Positions 1 to 9,070 of a stretch of DNA of 9,766 nt are shown piece after piece. The stretch is from contig CAMLKO010000027.1 in assembly GCA_946480495.1 (NCBI GenBank), positions 1-9,766 on the forward strand, in the 5' to 3' direction. Every line of letters begins with the position of its first letter. Position 1 is the first letter of the stretch. Source of the DNA: an uncultured Caulobacteraceae bacterium (GTDB lineage: Bacteria; Pseudomonadota; Alphaproteobacteria; Caulobacterales; Caulobacteraceae). A model generated the notes under the pieces. It made no database searches, was not told where the DNA came from, and saw only the letters and a program-made list of their open reading frames with translations. The position numbers were made by a program, and so were the translations under genes.

Positions 1-2849
1 CTCAAACCCTGCGGCCCGATCGTCGACGCCAAGGCGGCGGAGCGGGCGCGGGAGGTGCTGGCGGAGAGTTTCGAGCCGCCGGCCTGGGAGGCGCTGGCGC
101 CGGTGTTCGGGGCCTCGCCCTATCTCGCGGGTCTGGCGAGGCGGCGGCCGGAGGGGCTGAGGCGGACGCTGGAGGGCGATCCCGCTGAGCGGCTGGACGG
201 GATCGTCGCCGAGGCGCTGGCGCAGGGCGCTGAGCCCGACCGCGAGGAGGCCAGGCGGGTCCTGCGCGAGCTGAAGGCCGACCTGCACCTGCTGACGGCG
301 CTTTGCGACCTGGGGGGCGTGTGGGACCTCGACCAGGTGACGGGGGCGCTGAGCCGGTTCGCGGACGCGGCGCTGCAGGCGGCGCTGGCGCAGGCGGCGC
401 GGGCGGAGGTCGAGCGCGGGCGGCTGACGCATGTGGGCGACGGCGAGGCCGGGCCGATACCGGGCCTCTTCTGCGTGGCCATGGGCAAGCACGGCGCCTT
501 CGAGCTGAACTACTCGAGCGATATCGATTTCACGGTCTTCTATGAGCCCGAGGCGCTGCCGCTGGCCGACGGCGCCGAGCCTGCGGTGGTGGCGGTGCGG
601 GTCACCCAGACGGCGGCGGGCGTCCTGCAGGACCGGACGGCGGACGGGTATGTGTTCCGCGTCGACCTGCGGCTTCGGCCCGATCCGTCGTCCACCCAGC
701 CGGCGGTGCCGGTGCCGGAGGCCTTCGAATACTACGAGAGCGTCGGCCAGAACTGGGAGCGGGCGGCCTTCATCAAGGCGCGCGCGGCGGCGGGCGACAT
801 TCCGCGCGGGGAAGCCTTCCTGGCCGAGCTGCAGCCCTTCATCTGGCGCAAGCACCTCGATTTCGCGGCCATCGCCGACATCCACTCGATCAAGCGCCAG
901 ATCCACGTCCACAAGGTCGACGAGCGGCTGGAGGCCAAGGGCGCGGACCTGAAACTCGGGCGCGGCGGCATCCGCGAGATCGAGTTCTACGTCCAGACCC
1001 AGCAGCTGATCCTGGGCGGCCGCCAGCCGCAGCTGCGCATTTCCCGCACGGTCGAGGCGCTGAGGGCGCTGAACGAAGCGGGTCATGTCGACGACGAGAC
1101 GGCGGCCTACCTCACGCAGGCCTACGCCGAGCTGCGCGCGCTGGAGCACCGGGTGCAGATGATCGGCGACGAGCAGACGCACCGGCTGCCGGAGGCCGAC
1201 GGCGAACGAAAGCGGGTGGCGGCGCTGTGGGGCTACGACAATCTCCGCGCCTTCGACGCCACGGTCGGCAAGCTGCTGAAGGGCGTGAACCTCCGCTACG
1301 GCGAGCTCTTCAAGGGCGAGGAGCCGCTGTCGTCGCGCTTCGGCAGCCTGATCTTCACCGGGGTGGAGGATGACCCCGAGACGCTGCGCACGCTGGCGCG
1401 GATGGGCTTCTCCAACCCCGAGCGCATCTCCCAGACCATCCGCGGCTGGCACCATGGCCGGATCGCCGCGACGCGCACCGAGCGGGGACGCGAGCTGTTC
1501 ACGCGGCTCGCGCCCCGCCTGCTGGAAGCGGCGCAGGCGACCGGTTCGCCGGACGTGGCCTTCAACCGGTTCGGCGACTTCTTCGAGCGGCTGACGACCG
1601 GGGTGCAGATCCAGTCGCTGTTCCTCGCCCAGCCCAAGCTGTTCGAGCTGGTGGTCGAGGTGATGGCGTTCGCGCCGCAGCTGGCGTCGACGCTGGCCAG
1701 GCGCCCGGCCGCGCTCGACGCCCTGCTCGACCCCGCCTTCTTCGCGCCGTTCGGCGAGGGGCAGGGCGAGGCGCTGATCCGGGATGCGCTGGCCACGGCG
1801 GAGGACTTCGAGCAGGCGATGGACCTCGCCCGCCGCGCCTATCGCGAGCAGGCCTTCCGCATCGGCGTGCAGGTGATGAGCGGCACGGCCACCGCCGCCG
1901 ACGCGGGCGCGGCCTTCGCCGACCTCGCCGACCTCATCATGCAGGGCCTGGCCCCCGCCGCGCTGGCCGAGACCGAGCGGCAGGGCGGCGCCTTCGCGGG
2001 CCAGGTGGCGGTGGTGGCGCTGGGCAAATGCGGCTCGCGCGAGATGACGGCGCGCTCCGACCTCGACCTGATGACCCTCTACCGCGCCGACGATCCGGCC
2101 GGGATGAGCGAGAAGAAGGGCTGGGCGGCCGACACCTTCTACGCCCGCTTCACCCAGCGCCTGATCGCGGCCCTGTCGGCGCCGACGGCGGAGGGCACGC
2201 TCTACGACGTCGACATGCAGCTTCGGCCGACGGGCTCGAAGGGGCCGGTGGCGGTCAGTTTCGCCGCCTTCGACGACTACTATGACCGTGAAGCCGAGAC
2301 GTGGGAGCTGCTGGCGCTGACGCGGGCGCGGGTGGTGTGGGCGACGTCCGACGCCTTCGCGGCGGAGGCCGCCGCCGCCGTGGAGGACGCGCTTCGCCGC
2401 CCGCGCGACCGCAAACGCACGGCCATCGACGTCCGCGAGATGCGCGAGCTGATGGAGCGCGAGCGGCCGCCAAAGGGCGCCTGGGACTTGAAGCTTTCGC
2501 CCGGCGGCCTCGTCGACGTGGAGTTCGCCGCCCAGCACCTGCAGCTGATCCATGCGGCCGAGGGCGGGCCGCTGCGCCAGAACACCGGCGAGGCCTTGGC
2601 CGCGATCCGCGCGGAGGGCTTCGCCGATCCGGCGGCGCTGGATGCGCTGGAGAACGCCTGGCGGATGCAGCAGGACCTGACCCAGCTCCTGAAGGTCGCG
2701 CTCGACGAAGGCGCCGACCCGGAAGACGAGCCCAGGGCGCTCAAAGCCCTCCTCGCCCGCGCCGGCGGCGTGCGCGACTGGCGCGCGTTGAAGGCGCGGC
2801 TCGCGGCCGTGCGGAAGGCGGCGCGGCAGGCGTTCGAGGCGGTGGTGGC

Positions 2850-2853
<4 letters not shown>
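1..2853 (+). CDS. glnE: Bifunctional glutamine synthetase adenylyltransferase / adenylyl-removing enzyme, 5' end cut by window edge
   Basis: GlnE adenylylates glutamine synthetase when nitrogen is plentiful and removes AMP when it is scarce, responding to PII proteins and glutamine in the cytoplasm. The frame is open from base 1 with 950 codons visible, close to the roughly 950-residue family length, so only a few N-terminal residues are missing. A GTG at 55 is an unlikely start because family-like sequence (PCGPIVDAKAAERA) precedes it. Counting codons from base 1, the N-terminal adenylyl-removing nucleotidyltransferase has GKHGAFELNYSSDIDF with Asp174 and Asp176, followed by the helical motif RGGIREIEF (321-329). 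The C-terminal adenylyltransferase has LGKCGSREMTARSDLDL with Asp687 and Asp689, then PGGLVDVEF (834-842). Both active sites look intact. The gene converges with the kinase gene and overlaps it by 4 bp. The product is certain; the exact start is not visible. Confidence 0.96.
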
Positions 2854-4589
<1,736 letters not shown>

Positions 4590-4604
4590 GCCCGCACCCC
4601 GCGT

Positions 4605-4623
4605 GAGTCACATCCCCCGAGTC
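4605..4623. promoter_or_regulatory. Two GANTC (CcrM-type methylation) sites in the kinase leader
   Basis: GAGTC occurs at 4605-4609 and again at 4619-4623, a 14-bp period, between the predicted kinase promoter and its GTG start. GANTC is the target of the cell-cycle DNA methyltransferase CcrM in many alphaproteobacteria, and sites in promoters can make transcription depend on replication-fork passage. By eye I find only four GANTC sites in the whole window. The motif is plainly present; its regulatory role is inferred. Confidence 0.5.
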
Positions 4624-4625
4624 GA

Positions 4626-4654
4626 GAGTAAGCAGAGCCGCAGCCCGCCGTCAC
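4626..4654 (-). promoter_or_regulatory. Candidate housekeeping-type promoter for the histidine kinase gene
   Basis: On the minus strand, GTGACGG (4648-4654) matches the Caulobacter sigma-73 -35 consensus TTGACGS at six of seven positions. After exactly 14 bp comes GCTTACTC (4626-4633), a partial match to the -10 consensus GCTANAWC with mismatches at the fourth and sixth bases. The spacing lies in the accepted 10-14 bp range. Transcription would begin near 4619, about 30 nt before the GTG start. The -35 overlaps the hairpin at 4645-4670, so independent expression from pepN is possible but unproven. Confidence 0.35.
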
Positions 4655-4670
4655 GGAGTAACGCTGGCGG
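4645..4670 (-). terminator. Bulged hairpin just after the pepN stop codon
   Basis: On the pepN strand, CCGCC pairs with GGCGG, and inside them GTTAC pairs with GTGAC around a TCC loop (one G-U wobble), with a 3-nt AGC bulge on one side. It begins 6 nt beyond the pepN stop. No U-tract follows, so it could be a weak terminator, a processing or stability element, or chance in GC-rich DNA. It overlaps the predicted -35 of the kinase promoter. A perfect 10-bp palindrome, GGGTTAACCC (4673-4682), covers the pepN stop codon next to it. Confidence 0.3.
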
Positions 4671-4675
4671 CAGGG

Positions 4676-7261
4676 TTAACCCAGCGCCTTGCTGGCCAGT
4701 TCGAGCACGTTCTTCGACAGGCCCTCGTGCGCGGCGATGCGCTCCAGCTGCGCGCGCATCAGGGCCCCGAGCTCCGGCTTGTAGCGGCGCCAGCCGCCCA
4801 GCGGCTCCACGAGCCGGGCCGCGGTCGAGGGGTTGAAGGCGTCGACGGCCAGGATCTGGTCGGCGAGGAAGCGGTAGCCGGCGCCGCTCGGGTCGTGGAA
4901 GCGGGCCGGATTGCCGCTGGCGAAGTTCTGCACCAGCGCGCGCATCCGGTTGGGGTTCTTCAGGTCGAAGTCGGGGTGGGCGGTCAGGGCCAGCACCCGG
5001 CCGAGCGCGCCTTCCGACGGATCGCGCGCCTGGACCGAGAACCACTTGTCGAGGACCAGCGGCTCGCCCTTCCAGCGTTCGTAAAAGTCGGCCAGGGCCT
5101 TCTCCGCGGGTTCGCCGCCGATCTGCAACAGGGCGTTCAGCGCGCCCATGGCGTCGGTCATGTTGGCGGCGGCCTGGAAGTGGCCGACGGCGCGGTCGAT
5201 GTTCTCCGAGCGCGGCTCGGCGGCCAGGAGGTCGAGCGCGGCGTTGCGCAGCGCGCGGCGGCCGGCGCTTTCGGCGTCGGGCGAGAACTCGCCGGCCTCC
5301 TGCAGGCCGCCGTGCAGCCGGCGCAGGAGATCGCCCAGGTGCACCGCCATCCGTGTGCGCAGGCTCTCGCGCGCTTCATGGATGGCCTGCGGGTCGGCGG
5401 GCGACATCTCCAGCGCCAGGTCCTGCTCCGAGGGCAGGGTCAGCAGCAGCGCCTTGAAGGCGGGTTCGGCGGCCTGGTCGTTCAGGGCGCGGCCCACGGC
5501 GTCGGCGAAGCGGGTCTCGCTGAGCTCGTCGGGCGTGCCGTTGGCGCGCGCGAGGATCAGCTCGCAGGCCAGCGTCTGGCCGGCCTCCCAGCGGTTGAAG
5601 AGGTCGGGGTCGGAGGCCAGCTGCACGTAGCGGTGCTTGCTGGGCGCGGCGTAGTCGAGCCTCACCGGGGCCGAAAAGCCGCGCAGGGCGGAGACCACGG
5701 GCTCGGAGGCGAGGCCTTCGAAGCGCACGGTCGTTTCCGGCCCGTCGAGCACGACCATCTCCGTGTCGCGCACGGGCTTGCCGTCGAGGTCGAGCAGGCC
5801 CAGCGCCACCGGGATCGGCAGCGGCGCCTTGTCGGGTTGTCCTGGCGTCGGCGCGGTCGCCTGCCTGAGGGTGACCTCGAGCGTTCCATCGTGGAAGCGC
5901 GGCTCCAGCGTCACCGTCGGCGTGCCGGCCTGTTCGTACCAGTTGAAGAACCGGGCGAGGTCGCGGCCGGACGCGTCGGCGAAACACTGGATGAAGGCCT
6001 CGACGGTGGTGGCGTGGCCGTCCCAGCGGTCGAAGTAGAGGTCCATCCCTTTGCGGAAATCGGCGGGCCCCAGCAGGGCCTTCAGCATCCGGATCACCTC
6101 CGCGCCCTTCTCGTAGATGGTCGCGGTGTAGAAGTTGTCGATCTTCAGGTAGCTCGACGGGCGCACGGGGTGGGCCAAGGGGCCCGCGTCCTCGGGGAAT
6201 TGCCGGGCGCGCAGCGATTTGACGTCCTTGATCCGCTGGACGGCGTGCCCGCGCTGGTCGGCCGAGAATTCCTGGTCGCGGAAGACCGTCAGGCCCTCCT
6301 TCAGGCACAGCTGGAACCAGTCGCGGCAGGTGATCCGGTCGCCGGTCCAGTTGTGGAAGTATTCGTGGGCGATGACGCTCTCGATGCGCTCGAAGTCGAA
6401 GTCGGTGGCGGTCGCCGGGTCGGCCAGCAGGAGGGAGCTGTTGAAGATGTTCAGCCCCTTGTTCTCCATGGCCCCGAAATTGAAGTCGCGCACGGCCACG
6501 ATCATGAAGAGGTCGAGGTCGTACTCGCGTCCGAACGCCTCTTCGTCCCACTTCATCGAGCGCTTCAGCGCATCCATGGCGTAGGTTGCGCGGCTTGCCA
6601 TGCCGGGGTCGACGTAGATGCGCAGCTCGACCGTGCGACCGCTCATCGTCACGAAGCTGTCGGCCAGCTCGTCCAGCTCGCCCGCGACCAGGGCGAAGAG
6701 GTAGCAGGGCTTGGGGAACGGATCTTCCCAGACGGCGAAGTGGCGGCCCTCGGGCAGCTCGCCGCTCTCGATCAGGTTGCCGTTGGAGAGCAGCCGCTGG
6801 TAGCCGCGCGGCGCCTCGATGCGCACCGTGAAGCGGGACAGCACATCGGGGCGGTCCGGAAACCAGGTGATGCGGCGAAAGCCCTCGGCCTCGCACTGGG
6901 TGCAGAAGCGGCCGCCCGACATGTAGAGGCCCGACAGCGCCTTGTTGGCCTCGGGGTCGATCTCGACCTCGGTCTCCAGCGTGAAGGCGTCGGGGACGTC
7001 GGGGATCGTCAGCCATTCCTTGTCGACCGTGCGCTCGGCCGCGGCCAGCTGGCGGCCATCGATAGCCACCGACACCGGCTTCAGCTGCTCGCCGTTCAGC
7101 CGCAGCGGCTCGGCATGGTCGCCGTTGCGGCGCACGCTCAGCGTGGCCTTCACCCGCGTGTGATGCGGGTCGAGCAGGAAGGTGAGGCGGGTCTCGTCGA
7201 TCAGGAAGGCGGGGGGCGCGTAGTCGGCGAGCTGGATCGGTTGGGGGGTCTCGGTTCGCAT
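4676..7261 (-). CDS. pepN: Aminopeptidase N, M1-family zinc metallopeptidase
   Basis: PepN removes N-terminal residues from peptides in the cytoplasm and is a main enzyme of late protein turnover. At 861 residues it is close to E. coli PepN (870). The N-terminal beta domain leads into the catalytic domain. The substrate-anchoring motif GAMEN is at 263-267. The zinc motif HEYFHNWTGDRI gives ligands His299 and His303, catalytic Glu300, and the third ligand Glu322 in LKEGLTV. The catalytic tyrosine is Tyr383 in TIYEKGAEVIRM. Spacing between these residues matches E. coli PepN, so the enzyme should be active. The helical C-terminal domain runs to the stop. No signal peptide is present. The start ATG at 7261 fits the family N-terminus (TPQPIQLADYAPPAFLID). 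No Shine-Dalgarno precedes it, and a promoter -10-like element ends 6 nt upstream, suggesting a leaderless mRNA. The kinase gene follows 86 bp downstream on the same strand. Confidence 0.97.
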   Translation of the reverse strand: MRTETPQPIQLADYAPPAFLIDETRLTFLLDPHHTRVKATLSVRRNGDHAEPLRLNGEQLKPVSVAIDGRQLAAAERTVDKEWLTIPDVPDAFTLETEVEIDPEANKALSGLYMSGGRFCTQCEAEGFRRITWFPDRPDVLSRFTVRIEAPRGYQRLLSNGNLIESGELPEGRHFAVWEDPFPKPCYLFALVAGELDELADSFVTMSGRTVELRIYVDPGMASRATYAMDALKRSMKWDEEAFGREYDLDLFMIVAVRDFNFGAMENKGLNIFNSSLLLADPATATDFDFERIESVIAHEYFHNWTGDRITCRDWFQLCLKEGLTVFRDQEFSADQRGHAVQRIKDVKSLRARQFPEDAGPLAHPVRPSSYLKIDNFYTATIYEKGAEVIRMLKALLGPADFRKGMDLYFDRWDGHATTVEAFIQCFADASGRDLARFFNWYEQAGTPTVTLEPRFHDGTLEVTLRQATAPTPGQPDKAPLPIPVALGLLDLDGKPVRDTEMVVLDGPETTVRFEGLASEPVVSALRGFSAPVRLDYAAPSKHRYVQLASDPDLFNRWEAGQTLACELILARANGTPDELSETRFADAVGRALNDQAAEPAFKALLLTLPSEQDLALEMSPADPQAIHEARESLRTRMAVHLGDLLRRLHGGLQEAGEFSPDAESAGRRALRNAALDLLAAEPRSENIDRAVGHFQAAANMTDAMGALNALLQIGGEPAEKALADFYERWKGEPLVLDKWFSVQARDPSEGALGRVLALTAHPDFDLKNPNRMRALVQNFASGNPARFHDPSGAGYRFLADQILAVDAFNPSTAARLVEPLGGWRRYKPELGALMRAQLERIAAHEGLSKNVLELASKALG

Positions 7262-7267
7262 GGAAGC

Positions 7268-7296
7268 GGTTTAGCGGATCACGATGAGGACGTCCG
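7268..7296 (-). promoter_or_regulatory. Candidate pepN promoter implying leaderless transcription
   Basis: On the minus strand, GCTAAACC (7268-7275) matches the Caulobacter sigma-73 -10 consensus GCTANAWC except at one position. It lies only 6 nt from the pepN ATG. CGGACGT (7290-7296), 14 bp further upstream, keeps the GACG core of the -35 consensus TTGACGS. Transcription from this promoter would start at or within a base or two of the ATG, which agrees with the absence of a ribosome binding site. Confidence 0.45.
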
Positions 7297-7306
7297 CCCC
7301 TGCTGC

Positions 7307-7318
7307 AGGAAAATTCCT
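7307..7318. repeat. Short inverted repeat in the divergent pepN / exported-protein region
   Basis: AGGAA and TTCCT form perfect arms around AA. The repeat is one of the few A/T-rich spots in the 111-bp divergent region 7262-7372, and it lies between the two outward-facing promoter candidates. It could be an operator half-site pair, but it is short enough to be chance. Confidence 0.25.
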
Positions 7319-7342
7319 TTACCGCGAAGGCTTTGCATAGTC
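7318..7342 (+). promoter_or_regulatory. Weak candidate promoter for the small exported-protein gene
   Basis: TTTACCG (7318-7324) resembles the -35 consensus TTGACGS. After 10 bp, GCATAGTC (7335-7342) partly resembles the -10 GCTANAWC. A start near 7349 would leave a leader of about 24 nt, which includes the G-rich ribosome binding site at 7359-7366. The match is partial on both elements. Confidence 0.28.
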
Positions 7343-7343
7343 A

Positions 7344-7348
7344 GATTC
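7344..7348. promoter_or_regulatory. GANTC (CcrM-type) site in the promoter region of the exported-protein gene
   Basis: GATTC lies 25 bp ahead of the ATG at 7373, next to the predicted transcription start. It is one of only four GANTC sites found by eye in the window, three of which are intergenic. The sequence is certain; a regulatory effect is inferred. Confidence 0.42.
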
Positions 7349-7372
7349 AGTCATCGGCAGGGGGGACATAGA

Positions 7373-7846
7373 ATGAGAGCTCTGATCGCTGTGACGGCCA
7401 TGTGTATGGCGGCCGCTGGTCCGGCGCGTGCGGCGTGGCAATGGACGACGTGGGACATGACACCTTCGCAGCTTATCAGCGCCTCTCAGGGGCGGGTCTC
7501 CCCAGCGGCCGGCGGGCCGGATGATCGCGTTTATGATGCTGATATCGGGGGGAAGGGTTCGTATTCAGAAAATGGCTTCGATTTCGACGCCGAATTCTAT
7601 TTTGATGGGACGAACCGGCTGAACGTGGTGCGCCTGTTGCTTCGAGATGAAGCTCGCTGTGACGAGCTTGGGGCCGCGACAAGAGGCCTCTATGGCGAGC
7701 CGAGTGAAGTCGACGACTATCAGACCCGCTGGCTTGATGAGGCGCATGACAATTGGATCGGCTTCACCCAATTGCCCGCGAATTACAAGATGACCTGCTT
7801 CCTCATTTATCGGCCGCTCGCGACTTCGGGCGCTGACGGCTTGTAG
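7373..7846 (+). CDS. Small exported protein of unknown function
   Basis: I do not recognise this 157-residue protein. Residues 1-20 form a classic Sec signal peptide (MRALIAVTAMCMAAAGPARA), with cleavage expected after the A-R-A at 18-20, so the mature form should be periplasmic or secreted. Cys11 lies inside the signal rather than in a lipobox, so it is probably not a lipoprotein. The mature part starts AWQWTTWDMTPSQLISASQG and continues with alternating patterns suggesting beta strands (GFDFDAEFYFD, LNVVRLLL, WIGFTQL, CFLIYRPL). The only mature cysteines, Cys96 and Cys142, could form a disulfide. ATG 7373 is chosen because AGGGGGGA sits at 7359-7366 and the signal peptide begins there; the same frame is open far upstream only as antisense of pepN. 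GC content is visibly lower than in neighbours, with runs of A/T-ending codons, which may mean recent acquisition or relaxed selection. Confidence 0.82.
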   Translation: MRALIAVTAMCMAAAGPARAAWQWTTWDMTPSQLISASQGRVSPAAGGPDDRVYDADIGGKGSYSENGFDFDAEFYFDGTNRLNVVRLLLRDEARCDELGAATRGLYGEPSEVDDYQTRWLDEAHDNWIGFTQLPANYKMTCFLIYRPLATSGADGL

Positions 7847-7889
7847 GCGCGCCAGGCTTTGCGCCGGATCGGGGCAAGAAGTTGAAATC

Positions 7890-7918
7890 ATTGACGCCAC
7901 GTCATTCTTTTCGTGGCG
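7890..7918. repeat. Two overlapping inverted repeats upstream of the acyl-CoA dehydrogenase pair
   Basis: ATTGACG-CCA-CGTCATT (7890-7906) is a near-perfect palindrome with arms TGACG/CGTCA. It overlaps a second inverted repeat, CGCCACG (7895-7901) and CGTGGCG (7912-7918), with a 10-nt spacer. The two cannot form at the same time in one RNA strand. TTGACGC (7891-7897) also matches the sigma-73 -35 consensus, but no good -10 lies 10-14 bp downstream. The likeliest reading is an operator for a dimeric regulator of the dehydrogenase pair; the regulator is not in this window. Confidence 0.42.
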
Positions 7919-7923
7919 CCAAA

Positions 7924-7941
7924 GGTGGTTCATGGTGGTTC
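7924..7941 (+). repeat. 10-bp-period direct repeat GGTGGTTC in the dehydrogenase leader
   Basis: GGTGGTTC occurs at 7924-7931 and again at 7934-7941, separated by AT, so the copies sit one helical turn apart. They lie between the inverted repeats and the ribosome binding site. Tandem copies on one DNA face could bind a regulator cooperatively, or they may be a small local duplication. Confidence 0.4.
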
Positions 7942-7946
7942 CCGAC

Positions 7947-7954
7947 AAGGGAGA
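7947..7954 (+). promoter_or_regulatory. Ribosome binding site that fixes the start of the first acyl-CoA dehydrogenase
   Basis: AAGGGAGA lies 6 nt before GTG 7961. This supports GTG 7961 over the upstream in-frame GTG 7913, which falls inside the inverted repeat and would add 16 residues without family character. Confidence 0.7.
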
Positions 7955-7960
7955 ACGTCC

Positions 7961-9070
7961 GTGAATTTCGACTATTCCGACGACCAGAAGTTCCTCAAGA
8001 ACGAGGCGCGCAAGTTCCTCGAGGCGCGGTGCTCCAGCGCCGTGGTGCGCGGCGTGCTCGACAACGAGGACCGGTCCTACGACGAGACGCTGTGGAAGGG
8101 CGTGGCCGAGCAGGGCTGGCTGGGCGCCGCGATCCCCGAGGAGCACGGCGGCCTGGGCCTTGGCCACGTCGACCTTTGCGCCATCGCCGAGGAGCTGGGC
8201 CGCGCGGTCGCGCCGATCCCGTTCGCCTCGACGGTCTATTTCCTGGCCGAGGCCATCATGCTGGCCGGCTCCGACGAGCAGAAGGCCAAGTGGCTGCCGA
8301 AGATCGCGGCCGGCGAAGTCATCGGTTGCTTCGCGACCTCCGAAGGCCCCGGGGCGGTGACGCCGGGCTCGCTGCAGGCCAAGGTCGAGGGCGGCAAGCT
8401 CTCCGGCGTGAAGATCCCGGTCACCGACGGCGACATCGCCGATGTGGCGGTGGTGCTGGCTAACGAGGGCGGCCGCGCGGGGCTGTTCCTGGTCGAGCTG
8501 GCGGGCGTAAAGCGCGAGACGCTGAAGACGCTCGATCCCACCCGCGGCGTGGCGCGCCTGACCTTCGAGGGCGCCCCGGCCGAGCGGCTGGGCGCGGCGG
8601 GCGAGGGCTTTGCGCTGACGGAAGCCGTGTTCGACCGCGCCGCCGTGCTGCTGGCCTTCGAGCAGGTGGGCGGCGCCGACCGCTGCCTGGAGATGGCCAA
8701 GGAATACGCCATGGGCCGCTACGCCTTCGGCCGCGTTATCGCCGGCTATCAGGCGATCAAGCACAAGCTGGCCGACATGTACGTGAAGAACGAGGTCGCC
8801 CGCTCCAACGCCTACTACGGGGCCTGGGCGCTCAACACCAACGCGCCGGAGCTGCCGGTGGCCGCATCGGCCGCCCGGATCGCGGGATCGGAGGCCTTCT
8901 GGTTTGCGTCGAAGGAGAACATCCAGACGCACGGCGGCATGGGCTTCACCTGGGACGTCGACGCCCACCTCTTCTACCGCCGCTCGCGCCAGCTGGCCCT
9001 CGTCGCCGGCGCCCCCAAGGTCTGGAAGGAGCGCCTGGTCGGGCAGCTCGAAAGAAGGAACGCAGCGTAA
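7961..9070 (+). CDS. Acyl-CoA dehydrogenase-family subunit, probably the non-catalytic partner of a heteromer
   Basis: The 369-residue protein has the acyl-CoA dehydrogenase layout: N-terminal helices (MNFDYSDDQKFLKNEARKFL), a middle beta domain, and a C-terminal helical FAD domain with GRYAFGRVIAGYQAIKHKLADM (252-273) and IQTHGGMGF (321-329). Several catalytic features are missing. The usual TEP-x-AGSD flavin loop is replaced by SEGPGAVTPGS, and WITN by PVTD. Aligning from GGMGF, the YEGT catalytic glutamate falls on Ala349 (VAGA). The other known glutamate position, on helix G, falls near Asp225/Ala227. Such divergent subunits are known in paired dehydrogenases that oxidise steroid side-chain CoA esters, where the partner carries the base; the substrate here is unknown. 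GTG 7961 is chosen because of its ribosome binding site and because its N-terminus parallels that of the next protein. Its stop overlaps the next start by one base, so the two are very likely co-translated. Confidence 0.92.
   Translation: MNFDYSDDQKFLKNEARKFLEARCSSAVVRGVLDNEDRSYDETLWKGVAEQGWLGAAIPEEHGGLGLGHVDLCAIAEELGRAVAPIPFASTVYFLAEAIMLAGSDEQKAKWLPKIAAGEVIGCFATSEGPGAVTPGSLQAKVEGGKLSGVKIPVTDGDIADVAVVLANEGGRAGLFLVELAGVKRETLKTLDPTRGVARLTFEGAPAERLGAAGEGFALTEAVFDRAAVLLAFEQVGGADRCLEMAKEYAMGRYAFGRVIAGYQAIKHKLADMYVKNEVARSNAYYGAWALNTNAPELPVAASAARIAGSEAFWFASKENIQTHGGMGFTWDVDAHLFYRRSRQLALVAGAPKVWKERLVGQLERRNAA

Noticed and set aside
55..57. GTG at 55 as the glnE start
   Set aside because: The reading frame is open to base 1 and the 18 upstream codons look like GlnE N-terminal sequence, so the true start is outside the window.
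4673..4682. Perfect palindrome GGGTTAACCC as a CtrA-type site
   Set aside because: CtrA sites need two TTAA halves spaced about 7 bp; only one is present, and it contains the pepN stop codon.
5376..7016. 546-codon alternative frame inside pepN on the same strand
   Set aside because: Arg/Pro/Gly-rich shadow in another frame of pepN; no motif and no initiation signal.
4727..7372. Very long + strand open frame antisense to pepN, continuous in frame with the small exported protein (over 1,000 codons in total)
   Set aside because: The upstream part is a compositional mirror of pepN with no recognisable domain. Only the last 157 codons have an independent ribosome binding site, a signal peptide and different base composition.
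7846..7865. GGCGC...GCGCC hairpin and GGCGCGCC palindrome after the small gene as an intrinsic terminator
   Set aside because: Only a 5-bp stem with a 10-nt loop and no T-tract; easily chance in GC-rich DNA.
7913..7960. Upstream GTG (7913) as start of the first acyl-CoA dehydrogenase
   Set aside because: It lies inside an inverted repeat, lacks a ribosome binding site, and adds residues unlike the family; GTG 7961 has AAGGGAGA at proper spacing.
7565..8968. 467-codon minus-strand frame across the small gene and first acyl-CoA dehydrogenase
   Set aside because: Antisense shadow spanning two real genes and their regulatory spacer; composition-driven and without domain signal.
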